Source of the DNA: an uncultured Clostridia bacterium
Lineage (GTDB): Bacteria; Bacillota; Clostridia; Christensenellales; DTU072
NCBI GenBank assembly: GCA_944350065.1
Contig: CALVOD010000053.1
Location: forward strand, 1-8,677
Reading direction: 5' to 3'
Length of the DNA: 8,677 bases
The notes beneath the pieces are model-generated. The model searched no databases and was not told the origin of the DNA. It worked only from the letters and a program-made list of their open reading frames with translations. Below are positions 5,638-8,677 of this stretch, piece after piece. Each line of letters begins with the position of its first letter. The first letter of the stretch is position 1. Made by a program: the position numbers and the translations under genes.

Positions 5638-6234
5638 CTATTCTCCTTTGGTTTTATTGAATATTTCCATCGCCATTTTGCCCGCCTCGCCGACCGACGA
5701 GACGCGATACGGGGGTACGATGGGTATTTCCCCGCCGCTTACCGGAATTACGGGCGTTTTGCGCTTCGCGACTACGCTTTCTGCCTCTTTCTCACTCTCT
5801 TTCGCCGCCTCCGCGGATGTGGCTTCACCGCTTCCCCGCTCTGCGCTTCCGGCAGGAGAAGTCCCGTTTGCTCCGGCGTCCCAGCGTTCTGCAAGTATGT
5901 GTAGAAGCGCTTTCTCGAGACAATCGTCTTCGGCGATCAACCCTTCGTTTCGCTCGAGATAATTCGTCAGCTCCTTACCTAAATTGCGCGCCACGGGATA
6001 TTTTTCGCCGAGCGCCTTCACTTTGTCCGCCCATTTGTCGGACTCAGCTTTTGCGTTCAGCGCGCCTTCGAGCTCCTTGATGCGTTGAGATCTCCTTGTG
6101 AATTCCGCTTCCAACGCATTGTAAGCGTTCAACAGTTCTTCCCCGGTCTTGAATTTACCGTAAGAGGCACTCTCCGCCTTGTCGCTCTCCGCGGGGCTTA
6201 CCTGTGCTTGCTCTTTCAGATTTTCTTTTTCCAT
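5638..6234 (-). CDS. Capsid scaffolding protein
   Basis: This 198-residue protein lies between portal and major capsid, the usual place for the scaffold that templates prohead assembly and then leaves. It is hydrophilic and low in Cys. After a short polar N-terminus, residues 25-60 carry a helical segment (GKFKT-EELLNAYNALEAEFTRRSQRIKELE) typical of scaffolds of this gut-phage group. A second helical region spans about 67-118. A low-complexity Gly/Ser/Ala/Glu linker covers about 120-157, and a Pro/Val-rich patch (PVIPVSGGEIPIVPP) precedes a short basic amphipathic C-terminal helix (183-197). In known scaffolds such a helix contacts the coat protein; that role is inferred here. The ATG at 6234 has AAGGAG with a 10-base spacer inside the end of the portal gene. 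The stop TAG lies 4 bases before the capsid ATG, and the last codons (Lys-Gly-Glu) encode the capsid gene's binding site. No protease motif was seen. Confidence 0.82.
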   Translation of the reverse strand: MEKENLKEQAQVSPAESDKAESASYGKFKTGEELLNAYNALEAEFTRRSQRIKELEGALNAKAESDKWADKVKALGEKYPVARNLGKELTNYLERNEGLIAEDDCLEKALLHILAERWDAGANGTSPAGSAERGSGEATSAEAAKESEKEAESVVAKRKTPVIPVSGGEIPIVPPYRVSSVGEAGKMAMEIFNKTKGE

Positions 6235-6241
6235 TTATCGT

Positions 6242-8104
6242 TTACTCCTTATATTCCTTTTCGTTTACATTGGTTATCGCGCTCTGCGCTTCCGCCGCGA
6301 GCGCGAGCCGCGCTATTACCTTGTGCCTTCTGATATGCTCGTTTACGAGCTTCTTCGCCTTGTCGCTGAGTACGTCGCGCCCCGATACGAGACACGCCGT
6401 GTGCTCCTCCACGTGTAATTCGTGATCGTCCACGGCTTCCACCTCGCACTTCTTGCCTTCGCTCATATCGAGATTCTCTATAGCCGCCTTGCGTATGTGC
6501 ATCTCCTCGCGGCTCCTCGACGCCTCCCAGTTACCGAAACCGAGCATCTCCACTATCTTGGCGCGGTTACGGTTGCTTATCTTGCCGTTTTCATCGCTCA
6601 ACAGCCCGTATTTAAGCAATTCGAGCACCATATTTTTTCGGGTTGCGGGCGTTTCCACCATCTCCGAATTGCTCTCCATCACGATGTCTTCGCTCGTTAG
6701 CCCCGAACCTTTGAACGCCACCACTTCGACTTCGCCGTTGTCGCCGCTTATGCGTATCAGCCGCTCCGACTCGACGAATTGCTTGTACATACGAAGTATT
6801 TTGCGGCAAACCTCCTTCACCGCCGAGCGTATCGATTCCGTAGTGACGGAAAGCCTGCTGTAGTCCTGCTCGAGCAGTAACGACAGCGCATAGCCGCTAA
6901 TTGCGCTCAAGGTCGCGCCGGATACGTTCAGCAGGTTGCTTATCCCCGAGATACTCTGAAATTCGGAAAGCAATCTGTCTTCTTCGTCCCTGAATTCGCC
7001 GGGCACCGTTCCCGCGCTCATCAATACGGGCGGCGTGCTTCCCTGACGGTAAATCACCACTTTCCCCGGAGCAAGCCCTTCTTCTTCGAGCTGGTCGGTA
7101 TCCACACTGCCGTCCTCTACGGCAAGTACCCCCGCCGAAAGCCTGTTCATAAATTCGTGCTTTCTGTTTTTGACGGCGTTGTACGCACGTTGCACGGGTA
7201 TCAGCCGCTCGATTATGCTCCTGCCGTAAAAACTCGCCGGCTGTTCGAGCGCGACTTGTCTTACGAAAGGATATCCACGCTTGCCTTCTGCGGCGTTTAC
7301 GTACGGCAGTTCGCCGTCGTAAAGAACTTTATCGCCCGCAACGATGACGAGCCTGCCGTCCCTGCGCTCCGCGTCCGGGAGTTCGTAACGCTCGATAACT
7401 ATCGCGTAATCGCTCTTAATCTCCTTCGACACCCGTCCGCCGTAACCGTGCCTCAACGACTCGCCGTCCACGTCAGCGTTAAGTACGGATACATCCTCCG
7501 CATCCACTTCGACGCCCCACAGGTCGCGTATTACGCTTACGGGATAGGCTTTGGCGTGAATAATGCTGCGGCAGGATTCTATATCCGGCGCCGCAAGAGA
7601 GTCGGGATATATCTCGTAAGGCGGACATACGGCTATGCGTACTCCTCCCGGCGCGCTACCGTCGGCGCGTTCGCTTTCATCCCATACCACTTTGTAAAAA
7701 GACGTTCCTGTAAGCTCCGCCCAATAGTTGGCGTCCCCGAACAGCTTCACGAATCCGTTGTCCTGTTGAGTGGCTTCGATTATTTTGGTCGCGAGCCGCG
7801 CGGTGTTTACGTCGTTATCGTCGTTGCTCGACGGCCTCACCGTTACGGCGCAGTTCACTCGGGCGAATTTCGCAAGTCTCGTCTCTATCAGCGGCGCGAT
7901 ATGGTTGTACACCTCGCGCTCCTGCCAGAAATACCGCTTGCCCGTTTCGACGAGTTCGCCTCTCGAGTCAAGCGCCGAATACTGGTTGCCGAGCATAAAA
8001 TTGACGTTGAGAAGCCATTGCGCTTCTATTCGCTTGCGCGCCTCCCTGCGGGCGTCGAAATCGGCGCGCACCTCCGAAGCAAGCTCCTTCTTCCTTTTCT
8101 CCAT
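6242..8104 (-). CDS. Portal protein (P22-like, podovirus type)
   Basis: The 620-residue portal forms the ring at one capsid vertex through which DNA enters and leaves, and it docks terminase and then the adaptor. The family is recognised from a charged N-terminal helix, the YNHIAPLIETRLAKF segment (residues 66-80) followed by an acidic NDDNDVNTA stretch, a CPPYEIYPD segment (160-168), and the YGRSIIERLIPVQRAYNAVKN helix region (293-313). A C-terminal His-rich segment (DDHELHVEEH at 559-568, NEHIRRH at 588-594) is common in such portals. The length fits P22-like portals and is longer than many siphovirus portals. The ATG at 8104 follows TAGGAGG with a 4-base spacer, and the first bases of that site are the terminase stop codon. 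The gap to terminase is 8 bases. The gene ends TAA seven bases before the scaffold start, and its last codons hold the scaffold's AAGGAG. Confidence 0.92.
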   Translation of the reverse strand: MEKRKKELASEVRADFDARREARKRIEAQWLLNVNFMLGNQYSALDSRGELVETGKRYFWQEREVYNHIAPLIETRLAKFARVNCAVTVRPSSNDDNDVNTARLATKIIEATQQDNGFVKLFGDANYWAELTGTSFYKVVWDESERADGSAPGGVRIAVCPPYEIYPDSLAAPDIESCRSIIHAKAYPVSVIRDLWGVEVDAEDVSVLNADVDGESLRHGYGGRVSKEIKSDYAIVIERYELPDAERRDGRLVIVAGDKVLYDGELPYVNAAEGKRGYPFVRQVALEQPASFYGRSIIERLIPVQRAYNAVKNRKHEFMNRLSAGVLAVEDGSVDTDQLEEEGLAPGKVVIYRQGSTPPVLMSAGTVPGEFRDEEDRLLSEFQSISGISNLLNVSGATLSAISGYALSLLLEQDYSRLSVTTESIRSAVKEVCRKILRMYKQFVESERLIRISGDNGEVEVVAFKGSGLTSEDIVMESNSEMVETPATRKNMVLELLKYGLLSDENGKISNRNRAKIVEMLGFGNWEASRSREEMHIRKAAIENLDMSEGKKCEVEAVDDHELHVEEHTACLVSGRDVLSDKAKKLVNEHIRRHKVIARLALAAEAQSAITNVNEKEYKE

Positions 8105-8112
8105 ATTTCCTC

Positions 8113-8677
8113 CTACAGAAATTTTTTGTTTTTTACTCTGCTTTCGCGGAGCAGTTTTTCCTTATAAACGGCGTTACGCGTCTTCGCCTCCGCGGGCGGC
8201 TTGTTCACGGGGCGCGACATGAGGTAATATCTCAATTCGTCGAGCGCGTGGTCGTCGCGCTTCACCGGAACGTCGCCGTCGCCCCACCAATAGCCCTTCA
8301 GCTCTCGAATAAGGTTAACGCAGTTGCGGAAAATATATATCCTCGGCGGCCGCGCGCCGAGATATTCCTTCACCCGCGTTATCCCCGCGAAAAGCTGCTT
8401 GTCAACGGCGGCGTTCACGGCGATACCCCGCTCGTAAAAAAGCTCGCTTACCGATTTGACGGAAGCGAGCGTGCGCTGATTTGCGGCGGAATCGATGAGC
8501 GCCTCGAGCCGCCCGTCGCGGTTCCGAAACCAATCCAGCTCGTCGGCTAAAGCAAGTATTTTTTCGGCGTGATAGCTCACGTCCTTGCCCCGTTCGTAAT
8601 GCTCGGCGACAACGTACACCACGCCGTCGTAATCCTGACAATAGAAGTGACAGGACAGCGGATTGTTGAGACCGGGG
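8113..8677 (-). CDS. terL: Terminase large subunit, C-terminal nuclease part (5' end outside window)
   Basis: This is the end of the DNA-packaging motor's large subunit, which cuts concatemeric phage DNA and drives it into the prohead through the portal. The frame is open to the window edge, so 187 residues are visible. A GTG at 8622 could be taken as a start, but the reading frame upstream of it continues the conserved family pattern (NNPL, then DYDGVVYVV-EHY), so the gene is truncated by the window, not short. The visible part matches the RNase H-like nuclease domain. It shows an Asp in the IDSAA segment (near 8492), the phrase GIAVNAAV, the CVNLIREL segment, and the closing DDHALDELRY motif (near 8250) carrying the last acidic metal ligands. 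The first catalytic Asp should lie just beyond the right edge, and the ATPase half is also outside. The TAG stop forms part of the portal gene's ribosome binding site, which implies coupling. Confidence 0.92.
   Translation of the reverse strand, partial: PGLNNPLSCHFYCQDYDGVVYVVAEHYERGKDVSYHAEKILALADELDWFRNRDGRLEALIDSAANQRTLASVKSVSELFYERGIAVNAAVDKQLFAGITRVKEYLGARPPRIYIFRNCVNLIRELKGYWWGDGDVPVKRDDHALDELRYYLMSRPVNKPPAEAKTRNAVYKEKLLRESRVKNKKFL

Noticed and set aside
7157..8167. 336-codon open frame on the plus strand
   Set aside because: It is antisense to the portal gene, with shadow-type composition and no recognisable domain.
1..8677. Stop-codon recoding, as in some gut phages
   Set aside because: TAG, TAA and TGA all end genes at sensible positions next to SDs and starts, and no gene needs read-through.

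Overview
The window is part of a tailed-phage (or prophage) genome. Every gene I can support lies on the minus strand, so it reads from high to low coordinates: terminase large subunit (partial at the right edge), portal, scaffold, major capsid protein, head-tail adaptor, nozzle-like tail protein, a 40-codon mini-gene, a long coiled-coil virion-type protein, a small four-cysteine protein and a BhlA/UviB-type holin. A strong intrinsic terminator follows. Directly after it comes a near-consensus vegetative promoter driving one more gene, a 205-residue charged coiled-coil protein.

The gene order, the P22-like portal, the adaptor/nozzle pair, and the absence of tail tube, tape measure or sheath genes in this stretch suggest a short-tailed (podovirus-like) particle. 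The BhlA/UviB holin and strong AGGAGG-type ribosome binding sites point to a Bacillota (Firmicutes) host. I cannot name the genus. All three stop codons end genes here (TAG for terminase, scaffold and holin; TAA for portal, capsid and the Cys protein; TGA for the other five), so there is no sign of stop-codon recoding.

The structural module (about 8677-740) is extremely compact. Most junctions are gaps of 4-8 bases or overlaps, and the Shine-Dalgarno (SD) sequence of each gene usually sits in the last codons or stop codon of the gene before it. This suggests one polycistronic, translationally coupled late mRNA. The one real gap, 4385-4442 after the capsid gene, holds a perfect 10-bp GC-rich hairpin that abuts the SD of the adaptor gene.

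The left end (1-740) is different. The terminator at 695-722 closes the late unit. The promoter at 652-681 (TTGACA, 18 bp, TATAAT) would start RNA at or within a few bases of the ATG at 645, so the transcript would be leaderless or nearly so. Its gene encodes an Arg/Glu/Ala-rich helical protein of unknown function. A private promoter behind a late terminator is the layout of a 'moron' (an autonomously expressed cargo gene), and this is the best candidate in the window for something undescribed. No RNA genes, CRISPR arrays, insertion sequences, integrase or attachment sites were seen.
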